Shown here in pieces: positions 1-8,968 of a stretch of 64,000 bases of DNA; the first letter of the stretch is position 1, and each line of letters begins with the position of its first letter. This DNA is from Rhizobium sp. NXC14 (GTDB taxonomy: Bacteria > Pseudomonadota > Alphaproteobacteria > Rhizobiales > Rhizobiaceae). The notes beneath the pieces were generated by a model, which saw nothing but the letters and a program-made list of their open reading frames with translations, was not told where the DNA came from and did no database searches. The stretch spans positions 3,537,001 to 3,601,000 of the forward strand of contig NZ_CP021030.1 of NCBI RefSeq assembly GCF_002117485.1, read 5' to 3'. A program made the position numbers and the translations under genes.

Positions 1-569
1 AACTGCGCGCCCGCATCCGCGTCCATCTGCGCAATGCCCGCTCGGCCCAGAGCGCCCGCGTTGCACTGGACGCTGCCGGCCGTCACCTGCTGGCGGTCAA
101 GGGCGATGGTGCGATCCACTGGTCGACGCCGCAGGCAACGCGGCTGGTCAATGCCGCCATGGGCAGTGACGACGGCATGGAGATCGTCGTCCGTCATATT
201 GCCGGCTGGATGCGCGACCGCCCAGGCGCGGGACGAGACGGCATCATCTCAATCAGCCATGCCGGCCAGGCAGCGCTGCAGCTTGCCTTCCTTGGCGCGA
301 TCGGCCCGGATGAATATCTCTTCCGCCTCACCGCCGCCAGCCACCGTAGTGACGACGAGATGCTGCGCCAACGTTTTTCGCTCACCCAACGAGAATCCGA
401 AGTGCTGCTCTGGATCGCCAAGGGCAAGGCCAACCGTGACATCGGCGAAATACTGGGTTTGTCAGCGCGCACCGTGAATAAGCACCTCGAACAGATCTAC
501 GTGAAACTCGGGGTAGAGAATCGCGCATCGGCCGCCGTGAAGGCGACGCATGTGCTGCATGAGATGTGA
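1..569 (+). CDS. LuxR-family DNA-binding response regulator, 5' truncated
   Basis: The gene enters from the left edge in the frame beginning at base 3, so the N-terminus is missing. The last ~65 residues form a GerE/LuxR helix-turn-helix: LTQRESEVLLWIAKGKANRD followed by an IGEILGLSARTVNKHLEQ-type recognition helix and KLGVENRASA. The visible upstream part, starting RARIRVHLRNA, is the kind of linker found in rhizobial two-component regulators, so a receiver domain probably lies outside the window. It is transcribed toward the bra operon and is convergent with it. Target genes cannot be inferred. An orphan LuxR-type regulator without a receiver is the alternative. Confidence 0.8.
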   Translation, partial: LRARIRVHLRNARSAQSARVALDAAGRHLLAVKGDGAIHWSTPQATRLVNAAMGSDDGMEIVVRHIAGWMRDRPGAGRDGIISISHAGQAALQLAFLGAIGPDEYLFRLTAASHRSDDEMLRQRFSLTQRESEVLLWIAKGKANRDIGEILGLSARTVNKHLEQIYVKLGVENRASAAVKATHVLHEM

Positions 570-703
570 TGGATAGCGGAAGGCGTTCCGGGGATCACGT
601 CTCCTCCACCGCACCGCTGACAAGCAGCAGCAGTACCACCTTCTCCATCCGGCCAAGCCAGCGCCGCTTCACCGGCTGACCGCCCGGTGGACGAAGCGCC
701 GCC

Positions 704-730
704 AAAAAAGAAGCCCGGTGAACCGGGCTT
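704..730 (-). terminator. Rho-independent terminator of the bra operon
   Basis: Perfect 8-bp stem AAGCCCGG / CCGGGCTT at 711-730 with a 4-nt loop. Read on the minus strand it is followed by CTTTTTT at 704-710. It lies 33 bp past the braC stop codon. Confidence 0.9.
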
Positions 731-762
731 CAATGATCATATTCCTAGAGAGGAAGCTAAGC

Positions 763-1887
763 TTACTTAGTCTCCTGCGGGACGTAGGTGTATTTGCCGT
801 CCGCGCCCTTCTTCCATTCGTACATGATGTAGCCAGGAATCTTCGGGTCGCCCTTTTCGTCGAACGAAATGTCGCCGAGCACCGTCGGGAACGGACCCTT
901 TTCTTTCATGGCCGTGGCGACGGCTTCAGGGTCCACCGAACCGGCAGCCTTGGCAGCGCCGGCAATCGCCTGCATCGCAGCGTAGGAGTAGAGCGTATAG
1001 GCTTCCGGGTTGAAACCAGCAGCCTTAAACTTTTCGACGAGCTCCTTGTTCGCCGGGTTCAGCGTCGGATCGGGGCCGAAGGTGTTCAGGGTACCGGCGA
1101 CAGCGTCACCAGCGATCGAGGCCAGCTCGTTCGAAACGATGCCGTCACCGGAAACCAGCGTTGCCTTCAGGCCCTGGTCTGCGGCCTGACGGATGATGAG
1201 ACCGGCTTCGGTGTGCAGACCGCCCCAATAGATGATCGAGACGCCGGCTTCCTTCATCTTGGCGATGAGGGCCGAGAAGTCCTTGTCGCCGACGTTGATG
1301 CCTTCGTACATGACTTCCGTCAGGCCGGCGGCATTCATCGCCTTCTTGGTTTCGTCTGCAAGGCCCTGACCGTATGGGGTCTTGTCATGAATGACGGCGA
1401 TCTTGGCGTCCTTGAAATGGTCGGCGAGATACTTGCCGGCGATGGCGCCCTGCTGGTCGTCACGGCCGCAGGTGCGGAACGTGTTCCAGAGGCCCCGTTC
1501 CGTGAACTTCGGGTTCGTAGCGGCCGGGGTGATTTCGAGGATGCCGTTTTCGGCATAGACTTCCGAAGCCGGGATTGAAACGCCCGAGTTGAAGTGGCCG
1601 ATGACGAACTTGACGCCGTCGGCAACGAATTTATTGGCAACGGAAATGCCCTGCTTCGGGTCGGAAACGTCGTCGCCGAGCTCGATCTTGATCTGCTCGC
1701 CATTGATGCCGCCAGCAGCGTTGATGTCGGCGGCTGCCTGCTCGGCACCCTTCTGAAGCTGAGCGCCGAAAGCGGCGTTCGGGCCGGTCAGCGGACCAGC
1801 GACAGCGATGAGGACGTCGGCCCAAGCGTTGCCGCTGAAGGCGACCATCGCCGTCAGAGCCACTGCCGACAGAAGAGACTTCTTCAT
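763..1887 (-). CDS. braC: Branched-chain amino acid ABC transporter substrate-binding protein BraC/LivJ
   Basis: Periplasmic leucine/isoleucine/valine-type binding protein, 374 residues, the usual LivJ length. It begins with a Sec signal peptide ([19 protein letters not shown], cleavage probably after NAWA). The mature protein opens with [21 protein letters not shown] and continues through the type I periplasmic-binding fold ([24 protein letters not shown]). It is the last gene of braD-E-F-G-(unknown)-C, separated by 120 bp from the preceding gene and closed by a strong terminator. R. leguminosarum Bra is a broad-specificity amino-acid importer known for a role in legume symbiosis. Specificity here is inferred from synteny and family. 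Confidence 0.93.
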   Translation of the reverse strand: MKKSLLSAVALTAMVAFSGNAWADVLIAVAGPLTGPNAAFGAQLQKGAEQAAADINAAGGINGEQIKIELGDDVSDPKQGISVANKFVADGVKFVIGHFNSGVSIPASEVYAENGILEITPAATNPKFTERGLWNTFRTCGRDDQQGAIAGKYLADHFKDAKIAVIHDKTPYGQGLADETKKAMNAAGLTEVMYEGINVGDKDFSALIAKMKEAGVSIIYWGGLHTEAGLIIRQAADQGLKATLVSGDGIVSNELASIAGDAVAGTLNTFGPDPTLNPANKELVEKFKAAGFNPEAYTLYSYAAMQAIAGAAKAAGSVDPEAVATAMKEKGPFPTVLGDISFDEKGDPKIPGYIMYEWKKGADGKYTYVPQETK

Positions 1888-1896
1888 ATTGTTACT

Positions 1897-1909
1897 CCCA
1901 ATTTTTGGG
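1897..1909 (-). promoter_or_regulatory. Small palindrome overlapping the braC ribosome-binding site
   Basis: On the minus strand CCCAA-N3-TTGGG lies immediately before AGTAACAAT and the braC ATG. The GGG of the stem is part of the probable GGGAG Shine-Dalgarno, so a weak 5-bp hairpin would partly cover the ribosome site. A regulatory role is inference. Confidence 0.3.
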
Positions 1910-2007
1910 CGGGTTCCGGTCCAAGGCCCGACGCATTACCCACCATAGACTGCGCCAGGAAAGCTGTTCCGCTCTGAAGGCAATTCATGCCTAGTTTCAA
2001 CGGACTG

Positions 2008-2361
2008 TCAATGTTTGTCCTTCCACGAAAACGCGGAAGTTTTTTCGTACAGCCAGTAATAGTTGTTGACCATCTGATTGGTACGGCGAAAGCGAAAGCC
2101 TGCCGTCGAGAAGACAAGCAAGGTCACGAAGTCGATGCCATAGTAGAGGGCGCTGAGCATCGGCCCATTGAACAGGGCGTGGTGTAGAAACTGCATCGCC
2201 CAGGCAAGGAGGAAGGTGTAGACGACGGCCAGTGGATAATTGTTCCAGCCGTCAGCAACAGCCTTGCCGGCTCGCCAGGCCGTCCAGAAACCGATCAGAA
2301 CCACGAGGGCGCGGATGACGACGCGAACGCCGTCGTCACTTTCGAAGAAAAGTCCCTGCAT
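2008..2361 (-). CDS. Small integral membrane protein of unknown function within the bra operon
   Basis: 117 residues with about three hydrophobic stretches: VVIRALVVLIGFWTAWRAG, LAVVYTFLLAWAMQFLHHAL and YGIDFVTLLVFSTAGF. A positively charged, Trp/Tyr-rich tail follows (RFRRTNQMVNNYYWLYEK). It starts 18 bp after the braG stop codon and lies upstream of braC, so it is almost certainly co-transcribed with the transporter. I do not recognise it as a canonical component of LIV/Bra transporters and assign no function. The context suggests an accessory membrane partner of the permease, but this is inference only. Confidence 0.8.
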   Translation of the reverse strand: MQGLFFESDDGVRVVIRALVVLIGFWTAWRAGKAVADGWNNYPLAVVYTFLLAWAMQFLHHALFNGPMLSALYYGIDFVTLLVFSTAGFRFRRTNQMVNNYYWLYEKTSAFSWKDKH

Positions 2362-2379
2362 GTTAAACTCTCCCTTCGA

Positions 2380-3123
2380 CTAGTGTCTTCCGCCTTCGAG
2401 ATAGGCGGCGCGGACTTCCGGATTGGCGAGCAGTTCCTTGCCGGAGCCGCTCATCGTCACCTTGCCGTTCACCATCACATAAGCGCGGTGCGAAAGCCTC
2501 AGTGCCGCGAATGCGTTCTGCTCAACGAGGAACACGGTGAGGCCTTCCTGCTCGTTGAGCTTCCGGATCGCTTCGAAAATCCCCTTGACGATCAGCGGCG
2601 CCAGGCCGAGCGAAGGTTCGTCGAGCAGCAAGAGCTTCGGACGCGCCATCAGCGCGCGGCCGATCGACAGCATCTGCTGCTCGCCGCCCGAAAGCGTGCC
2701 GCCGCGCTGGGCATGGCGTTCCTTGAGACGCGGGAAGAGCGTGAAGATCTTCTCGACGTCCTCAGCAAAATATTTGAGATTGTCGAGACCCGCGCCCATC
2801 TGGAGGTTTTCCATGACCGTCATGCGCGGGAAGATGCGACGCCCTTCCGGCGACTGCGCGATGCGCAGGCGTGCGATTTCATGGGTCGGCATACGGGTGA
2901 TCTCGCGACCCTCGAAGACGACCGATCCCTTACGGGCCTGGGGGCTGCCACAGATCGTCATCATCAGTGTCGACTTTCCGGCGCCATTCGCGCCGATCAG
3001 ACTGACGATCTCGCCCTTGTTGACCTCGACATCGATGCCGGCCAGCGCGCGGATATTGCCGTAATAAGTTTCGACGCCATTCACCTGAAGAAGCGGTTGA
3101 CCCGTCATGACTGCATCGCCCAT
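2380..3123 (-). CDS. braG: Branched-chain amino acid ABC transporter ATP-binding protein BraG/LivF
   Basis: 247-residue cytoplasmic ATPase of the LivF type. It shows Walker A GANGAGKST, the ABC signature LSGGEQQMLSIGRALM and Walker B LLLLDEPSLGLAP, followed by the LivF-typical VEQNAFAALRLSHRAYVM. Its ATG overlaps the braF stop codon in a TGATG arrangement, indicating translational coupling. It should pair with BraF as the heterodimeric motor for BraD and BraE. An internal methionine at residue 6 is a possible alternative start. Confidence 0.95.
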   Translation of the reverse strand: MGDAVMTGQPLLQVNGVETYYGNIRALAGIDVEVNKGEIVSLIGANGAGKSTLMMTICGSPQARKGSVVFEGREITRMPTHEIARLRIAQSPEGRRIFPRMTVMENLQMGAGLDNLKYFAEDVEKIFTLFPRLKERHAQRGGTLSGGEQQMLSIGRALMARPKLLLLDEPSLGLAPLIVKGIFEAIRKLNEQEGLTVFLVEQNAFAALRLSHRAYVMVNGKVTMSGSGKELLANPEVRAAYLEGGRH

Positions 3124-3998
3124 CAGTTTGCGCCTCCTTCGAGCTGCTCGACGGTTGCGATCACCTCTTCCACTTCTTCATCCTCGACGCCGAGATAGGC
3201 CGCAATGACCTTTGGATCGTGCTTCACATGATCCGGCGTGCCGTCGGAAATCTTCTGGCCATATTCGAGGACGACGACGTGATCGGAGATTTCCATAACC
3301 ACAGACATGTCATGCTCGATAAGGAGAATGGAGGTTCCGGTATCGGCGCGAATGCCCTGCAGAAGCTCGTTGAGCTTAGCGGATTCGCGTGGGTTGAGGC
3401 CTGCGGCCGGTTCGTCCAGGCAGAGCAATTCCGGGCCCGTGCACATTGCACGTGCGATCTCGAGACGGCGCTGGGCGCCGTAAGGCAGATCGCCTGCTGG
3501 ATCGTCTGCACGCTCGATCAGATCGGCCTTTTCAAGCCAATGACGCGCCAACTCGACGGCTGCGGCGGCTTCTCGCCGATAAGGGCCGATGCCGATGAGG
3601 CCGAGAATGGTATAACCCGACGCCTGCATCAGCTTGTTGTGCTGGGCGACGAGCAGATTTTCCAGAACCGTCAGGCCGGAAAACAGCCGGATGTTCTGGA
3701 AGGTGCGCGCCACCTTGGCTTCCTTGGTGATACGAAAGTCCGGGAGACGCTCCAGCAGGTACTGCTTGCCGCTTCTCTGATTAAGCGTGATCATCCCCAT
3801 CGTCGGCTTATAGAAGCCGGTGATGCAGTTGAAGACGGTGGTCTTGCCGGCGCCGTTCGGACCGATCAACGCGGTGATGTCGCCGCGCTTGGCCTCGAAG
3901 GAGAAGTCGTTGATGGCCATCAGGCCGCCGAACTTCATCGACAGGTGCTCGACCTTGAGAAGCGTGTCGCTCGACATCGTATTGGTGACGGGGCTCAT
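3123..3998 (-). CDS. braF: Branched-chain amino acid ABC transporter ATP-binding protein BraF/LivG
   Basis: About 291 residues, cytoplasmic ATPase of the LivG type. It has Walker A IGPNGAGKTT, LivG-typical ARTFQNIRLFSGLTVLENLLVAQHN, signature LPYGAQRRLEIARAM and Walker B LLCLDEPAAGLNPRE. The first ATG overlaps the braE stop as TGATG. A TTG one codon upstream is possible but less likely. A slightly extended insert between Walker A and the signature (YTILGLIGIGPYRREAAA) is usual in LivG. It works with BraG, BraD and BraE in amino-acid import. Confidence 0.95.
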   Translation of the reverse strand: MSPVTNTMSSDTLLKVEHLSMKFGGLMAINDFSFEAKRGDITALIGPNGAGKTTVFNCITGFYKPTMGMITLNQRSGKQYLLERLPDFRITKEAKVARTFQNIRLFSGLTVLENLLVAQHNKLMQASGYTILGLIGIGPYRREAAAAVELARHWLEKADLIERADDPAGDLPYGAQRRLEIARAMCTGPELLCLDEPAAGLNPRESAKLNELLQGIRADTGTSILLIEHDMSVVMEISDHVVVLEYGQKISDGTPDHVKHDPKVIAAYLGVEDEEVEEVIATVEQLEGGAN

Positions 3999-5389
3999 CA
4001 ACCGTGGCCCTCCTTGGTGAAGCTTCCGGATACGGCCTTGCGTGTCTTGAGGAAGGCGGTTGGTTCACGCGATCCGACGAAACCGCGCGGTTTGAACAGC
4101 ATGACGACCACCATTGCGAGACCGAAGAGCAGCATACGGTAGAGTTCCGGCGTGAAGTCGGGCCCGAAGACTGCTTTCAGGAAATCCATTTCGCGCAACG
4201 CTTCGGTACCGCCCACCATGACGATCGCGGCGATCGCAATGCCGGTCAGCGAGCCCATGCCGCCGAGAACGACGATGGCGAGAACGACGGCCGATTCCAG
4301 GAAGATGAAGGATTCCGGCGAGACGAAGCCCTGGCGAGCGGCGAAGAACGAACCCGCGAAGCCGCCGAACATGGCTCCGGTCGCAAACGCCGTCAGCTTG
4401 GTCGTCACCGTATTGATGCCGAGCGAACGACAAGCGATCTCGTCTTCACGCAGCGCTTCCCAGGCACGCCCGATCGGCATGCGCCGCAGGCGGATGGTGA
4501 CGTAAGCCGTCAACATGCACAGCGCCAGGATCAGGTAGAAGAGGAAAATCTTGTAGTATGCGGAAGACATCGGCAGGTGAAAGAGCTTGGCAAAGCCGCC
4601 GGCCGTCGCATCGAAGGGAATGCCGAAGAGCGTTGCCTTTGGAATGCTTGAGATACCGAAGGTTCCCTTGGTCACGTCGGTCCAGTTGATCAGCACGAGG
4701 CGGATGATTTCACCGAAGGCGAGCGTGACGATGGCGAGATAGTCGCCGCGCAGACGCAGCACCGGGAAGCCGAGAATGACGCCCCAGAGCGCAGCCAGGA
4801 TGCCGGAAAGCGGCAGCAGCAACCAGAAGGACAGGCCGAAATAGCTCGACAGCAGGGCATAGGAATAAGCGCCGACCGCATAAAAGGCGACATAGCCGAG
4901 ATCGAGAAGGCCCGCGAGGCCGACGACGATGTTCAGCCCCCAGGCGAGCATCACATAGATCAGGATTTGGATGCCGAAATTGTCGACCCATTTCAATGAA
5001 CCCTGAGCGCCGACTGCCGCCACGATTACCATCGGATAGAGCAGCAGCGCAATCAGCGCGATCTTCAGGAAATGCCGATGGAAGAAGCTCTTCTCGGTCG
5101 AAATGTCGAGATCGCCCTCCCGCGCCTTCCGCAATTTGCGGCGGTCGATATTCGGCTTGATGAAAACGACCATGGCGAAACGGCCGATCGCCGCGATGGC
5201 GACGAAAATCGCCAGCAGACCCCAGCGCTGGATGATGATCAGCTCGTTATTGATGTTCTGATCGGTCTTCAGACCGACATAAAGAACAAACATGCCGAGC
5301 GACAGGACGGCGGCGAAAAGGGCTTCGATAAGACCTTTGCGGACAAGTCCGGCATCGGGCTTGCCTGCAGAATTCTCGATGTTTGCCAT
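3998..5389 (-). CDS. braE: Branched-chain amino acid ABC transporter permease BraE/LivM
   Basis: 463-residue inner-membrane permease of the LivM family. A long N-terminal extension carries two membrane segments ([17 protein letters not shown] and [19 protein letters not shown]), followed by the LivM core: [50 protein letters not shown] and [22 protein letters not shown] (the coupling loop that contacts the ATPases). Similarly extended LivM proteins are common in rhizobia. It is separated from braD by only 4 bp and is coupled to braF. Confidence 0.95.
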   Translation of the reverse strand: MANIENSAGKPDAGLVRKGLIEALFAAVLSLGMFVLYVGLKTDQNINNELIIIQRWGLLAIFVAIAAIGRFAMVVFIKPNIDRRKLRKAREGDLDISTEKSFFHRHFLKIALIALLLYPMVIVAAVGAQGSLKWVDNFGIQILIYVMLAWGLNIVVGLAGLLDLGYVAFYAVGAYSYALLSSYFGLSFWLLLPLSGILAALWGVILGFPVLRLRGDYLAIVTLAFGEIIRLVLINWTDVTKGTFGISSIPKATLFGIPFDATAGGFAKLFHLPMSSAYYKIFLFYLILALCMLTAYVTIRLRRMPIGRAWEALREDEIACRSLGINTVTTKLTAFATGAMFGGFAGSFFAARQGFVSPESFIFLESAVVLAIVVLGGMGSLTGIAIAAIVMVGGTEALREMDFLKAVFGPDFTPELYRMLLFGLAMVVVMLFKPRGFVGSREPTAFLKTRKAVSGSFTKEGHG

Positions 5390-5393
5390 GACG

Positions 5394-6296
5394 TTATACC
5401 TTCTCGACTTCCGGCCGTCCCAGGATGCCCGTCGGCTTGAAGATCAGCACGAAAGCGAGGATGGCGAAGGTCGCCACATCCTTATACGCGATGGTGAAAT
5501 AGGCCGACCACAGCGATTCGATCAGGCCGATCATCAGCCCGCCGAGAACGGCGCCCGGCAATGAGCCGATGCCGCCGAGAACGGCTGCGGTAAACGCCTT
5601 CACACCCGGCGTGAAACCATCGGCGAACGAAGCGACGCCATAATACATCAGATACATCGTCCCGGCGACGGCAGCCAGCGCCGCCCCCATGACGAAAGTG
5701 ATCGAGATCGTCTGGTCGACATTGACCCCGAGCAGCGCCGCCATCTTGCGATCCTGCTCCGTGGCGCGCTGGGCGCGGCCAAGCGCAGTATGATTGACGA
5801 TATACCAGAAGACGGTCAGCAGCACCGCCGTGATCAGGATGATGATGATCTGCTTCAGCGACACCGAGATGTTGCCGAACTGGTAAACCGAGCTCACCAT
5901 CGGCGGAATCGGCTTGTTGCGCGGTCCCTGCGTCACCTGGATGAAGTTGGACAGCACGATCGACATGCCGATTGCGGTGATCAACGGTGCAAGGCGGAAG
6001 GATCCGCGCAGCGGACGGTAGGCAACACGCTCGATCGTCCAATTCCACAAGCTCGTCATCAGCATCGCAACGACAAGCATGGCCAGCAGCAAAATTGCCA
6101 CCGGGAGACCTGCGAAGATGGATGTAAGGACGAGAAAGACGATAAGAGCGGCGAAACCACCGAGCATGAAGATGTCGCCATGGGCGAAATTGATCATGCC
6201 GATAATGCCATAAACCATCGTATAGCCGATAGCCACGAGGCCATAGATGGATCCGAGCGTCAGCCCATTGAAGAGCTGCTGGACGAAATACTCCAT
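5394..6296 (-). CDS. braD: Branched-chain amino acid ABC transporter permease BraD/LivH
   Basis: 300-residue LivH-type permease and first gene of the operon. I start it at [20 protein letters not shown] because AGGGG lies about 10 nt upstream and this is the canonical LivH start; a more upstream methionine would add 23 unconserved residues. Typical features are the [23 protein letters not shown] motif early, the coupling loop around [20 protein letters not shown], and [20 protein letters not shown] near the C-terminus. It forms the membrane pore with BraE. Confidence 0.95.
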   Translation of the reverse strand: MEYFVQQLFNGLTLGSIYGLVAIGYTMVYGIIGMINFAHGDIFMLGGFAALIVFLVLTSIFAGLPVAILLLAMLVVAMLMTSLWNWTIERVAYRPLRGSFRLAPLITAIGMSIVLSNFIQVTQGPRNKPIPPMVSSVYQFGNISVSLKQIIIILITAVLLTVFWYIVNHTALGRAQRATEQDRKMAALLGVNVDQTISITFVMGAALAAVAGTMYLMYYGVASFADGFTPGVKAFTAAVLGGIGSLPGAVLGGLMIGLIESLWSAYFTIAYKDVATFAILAFVLIFKPTGILGRPEVEKV

Positions 6297-6829
6297 ATGT
6301 CGTTTTCCCCTGGATGCGAGCCGAGGATGCTGCATCTCTTTTTGGTTATTCGGCTCCCCGTTCAAGGAACCTCATGGGCCGCATCCATACCGGTTTCGTT
6401 GAAAATGTGAAGACAAAAAGGGGCTACTCCAGCAGATTCTTGTTCGAACAGGCGTAAATGGCGCATTTTGAACCAGAATCCACAGAAAATCGGCAAAGCC
6501 CGACCCATTTTTAGCCAAAATCCTCTGCCGGCTTAACCATCCGGCAAGCGCGCCTTCGATTTCCTGCGTCGCTTCCCACGTAAGCTATTCCGCAAGGCTG
6601 GAAGAAAGCGCAAATTCAACCCTTGAGCCCGCAGTTTTTGCGAATGGTTTTTCACATGCAAATGCCGCCATCCTCGACTGACAGCTGCATGAACTTATGG
6701 TAGCATCAACTATCTGCGTTTTCGGGGTTCGGGGCGCGGCGAGAACCACCATATCGATATCTGGTGCGACAGGGATGGTTGACGACGAGCGACAGCGGGC
6801 GCTCGCGGCGCGGCGAACGGCAAAGGACA
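6297..6829 (+). other. 533-bp divergent intergenic region between braD and pssB
   Basis: I see no convincing gene here. The region must hold the promoters of the leftward bra operon and rightward pssB. Visible elements are a perfect 10-bp palindrome TGTTCGAACA at 6441-6450 and a CtrA half-site-like TTAACCAT at 6533-6540. Neither can be assigned a function. Confidence 0.5.
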
Positions 6830-7627
6830 ATGCTGACCACATTTGAAAAGGCGGCGCTCGAAGCCGGTAAGGCCATCATCGCGGTTTTGCGCGAAGGCTT
6901 TCCCATCGCCATGAAGGCGGACGCAAGTCCGGTTACGGTTGCCGACGAGGAGGCCGAACGCATCATCCTCGCCCATCTCTCCAGGGATTATCCCGACATA
7001 CCCGTCGTGGCGGAAGAGTCGGTTGCCGCTGGCAACGTGCCCGACATCAGCGGCCGGGGCTTCTTCCTCGTCGACCCGCTCGACGGCACCCGTGAATTCG
7101 TCGACGGACGGCAGGAATTCACCGTCAACATCGCCTATATCGAGAACGGCGCCCCGGTCGCCGGGATCGTCTACGCGCCGGCGCTCGGGCTCGCCTTCTC
7201 AGGAGAACGCGGCCGTGCCGAAAGGCTTGATGTCACCGAGGATTTCACCATTAGGGCACGCACCGCAATTGCCGTGCGCGAGCAGCCGGACGATCGGCTG
7301 GCACTTGCAAGCCTTCGTCACAACAGCCCGGAGACAGGAACCTTCCTCGCCGATCATGCGATCTCCAAATGCACCAATATCGGCTCTTCGCTGAAATTCT
7401 GCCTGCTGGCGGAAGGCAAGGCCGACGTCTATCCACGCTTCACCCGCACGATGGAGTGGGACACCGCGGCCGGCGACGCGGTGCTGCGCGCCGCCGGAGG
7501 GTCGACAGTGACGCTCGACGGGGCGCTGCTGACCTATGGCAAGACGGGGGCGGCGGCGGATTTCGACTTTGCCAACCCCAACTTCATCTCCTGGGGCGGC
7601 AGGAAACGCGTTCTCGAACCCGCGTGA
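6830..7627 (+). CDS. pssB: Inositol monophosphatase-family phosphatase (CysQ/PssB type)
   Basis: 265 residues of the Mg-dependent, Li-sensitive IMPase superfamily. It shows the metal-binding motif VDPLDGTREFVDGRQEF at about residues 80-96, an upstream Glu in VVAEES, and the C-terminal WDTAAGDAVLRAAGG motif. I start at MLTTFEKAALEAG, preceded by AAAGGA; an upstream methionine would add 22 unconserved residues. Closest named families are 3'(2'),5'-bisphosphate nucleotidase CysQ and PssB of R. leguminosarum, an inositol monophosphatase encoded next to pssA that affects exopolysaccharide levels. The neighbouring sugar transferase supports PssB. Biochemically it could hydrolyse PAP, inositol phosphate or both. 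Confidence 0.88.
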   Translation: MLTTFEKAALEAGKAIIAVLREGFPIAMKADASPVTVADEEAERIILAHLSRDYPDIPVVAEESVAAGNVPDISGRGFFLVDPLDGTREFVDGRQEFTVNIAYIENGAPVAGIVYAPALGLAFSGERGRAERLDVTEDFTIRARTAIAVREQPDDRLALASLRHNSPETGTFLADHAISKCTNIGSSLKFCLLAEGKADVYPRFTRTMEWDTAAGDAVLRAAGGSTVTLDGALLTYGKTGAAADFDFANPNFISWGGRKRVLEPA

Positions 7628-8212
7628 CCATCCAGGCATTCGGCAAATGCCGTGATAGCGCGATGCCGCCCGTTATGATGTTCTGCGCCTGCCGCGGCAT
7701 TCCCTACCGCGCTCGATCGCACAGCACACCCTCGCACAAATTGGAAAGCGATTTGGCCGGGGCGGTCGCGTGATTCCGGCCGGCTTGCCTCTCCATCGCT
7801 CACAGTTTGGAGCTTGTCGATTCGGCCTTGATTTTGTCATATTCTGACACACTTTGAGAACGGCCGAACATATCCGGCAAAAAAATTCACGTCGGAATTC
7901 GTTAAAAATGCCGTCAGCCGACCGTCGGTCGCGTGTCGAAACAACACGAGGACAGCCCCATGGAAGCCATGGCCAAAGGCCTAGAAACCTTGACGAAATT
8001 GTAATTCTTAACGAAATATCATGAGCTTGCCTCAACTTAACGCAGGTGCGAAAGATTTGTTGCGATGCGATATTTCTCTGGACACCATTACACAATTGTC
8101 GCATTTTTCCGTTTTAGTAGGGTTACCAACACCTGAGTGCAGCCCTGGTCACAGGGCAAACCATTGATCGCCTATTGCCGCCGCGCCCCTCGAAGACAAC
8201 AGAGTACGATCC
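7628..8212 (+). other. 585-bp region upstream of pssA, no gene seen
   Basis: This long gap before pssA has no plausible coding sequence and becomes AT-rich toward the gene. It contains the palindrome at 7835-7849 listed separately. The R. leguminosarum pssA promoter region is known to be long and regulated by RosR, phosphate and carbon source, so this stretch is probably its control region. I could not place individual promoters with confidence. Confidence 0.5.
7835..7849 (+). promoter_or_regulatory. Palindrome TGTCA-N5-TGACA upstream of pssA, Pho-box-like
   Basis: The perfect inverted repeat TGTCA tattc TGACA can also be read as two 7-mers, TTGTCAT and CTGACAC, spaced by 3 bp. That resembles a PhoB box, whose repeats are normally spaced by 4 bp. 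A similar TGTCA/TGACA dyad lies upstream of ugpB. Function is inference. Confidence 0.4.
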
Positions 8213-8938
8213 TTGAGCATCACGGAATTAAACAACACCATTTCGACTGATTCCTTCCGACCGAGCCGCCGCCAGCAGCCGAGCTTGAAGATTCAGACCC
8301 CTGTTATCCACAGCGATGCCTCCCAGGCGCCGTGGATGGACCTCGCCCTGAAGCGGGCGTTCGACATAGTTTCGTCGTTGAGCGCCCTCCTCGTCCTCGC
8401 TCCTTTCCTTCTCCTCATAGCCCTGCTGATCAAGCTCGACAGCCCAGGACCGGTGCTGTTCAAGCAGACCCGCTGGGGTAAGAACTGCAAGGCCATCAAG
8501 GTCTACAAGTTCCGTTCCATGCGCACCGATCTTTGCGATGTCTCGGGCGTTGCCCAGACGGTGAAGAACGACCCGCGCATCACCCGCATCGGCGCTATTC
8601 TGCGCCGCACGAATATCGATGAGTTGCCGCAGTTGTTGAACGTGCTGTTGGGCGACATGTCGGTCGTCGGTCCTCGCTGCCATGCAATCGGCATGCGCGC
8701 CGGCGGCATGCTCTATGAAGAGCTCGTACCCGAATATCATCAGCGCCATGCGATGCGCCCCGGCATGACCGGTCTTGCCCAGATGCGTGGCCTGCGCGGT
8801 CCGACCGATCGTCCCGCCAAGGCGCGCGCCCGCATCGCTTGTGATCTTTATTATGTCGGGAATTTCTCGATTTTGATGGATATGCGAATCATCGCCGGGA
8901 CCGTCGTATCCGAACTAACCGGCGGAAAAGGCTTCTAA
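8213..8938 (+). CDS. pssA: Exopolysaccharide sugar transferase (undecaprenyl-phosphate glycosyl-1-P transferase), PssA/ExoY family
   Basis: Bacterial sugar transferase of 241 residues that should load the first sugar phosphate onto the undecaprenyl carrier at the inner membrane, starting exopolysaccharide repeat-unit assembly. It has one N-terminal hydrophobic segment (IVSSLSALLVLAPFLLLIAL), then the family signature SPGPVLFKQTRWG, KVYKFRSMRTD, NIDELPQLLNVLLGDMSVVGPR and RPGMTGLAQMRG. In R. leguminosarum PssA transfers glucose-1-phosphate and is encoded beside pssB, as here. The TTG start is uncertain: the first ~40 residues look poorly structured, no strong Shine-Dalgarno is visible, and ATG at 8336 is an alternative. 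Confidence 0.88.
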   Translation: MSITELNNTISTDSFRPSRRQQPSLKIQTPVIHSDASQAPWMDLALKRAFDIVSSLSALLVLAPFLLLIALLIKLDSPGPVLFKQTRWGKNCKAIKVYKFRSMRTDLCDVSGVAQTVKNDPRITRIGAILRRTNIDELPQLLNVLLGDMSVVGPRCHAIGMRAGGMLYEELVPEYHQRHAMRPGMTGLAQMRGLRGPTDRPAKARARIACDLYYVGNFSILMDMRIIAGTVVSELTGGKGF

Positions 8939-8968
8939 ACTTTTGTGAGAAAGGGCCGGCTGCCCCAG

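Noticed and set aside
6441..6450. TGTTCGAACA as a LexA/SOS box
   Set aside because: The alphaproteobacterial SOS box is a direct repeat GTTC-N7-GTTC; this palindrome does not fit and the neighbours are not repair genes.
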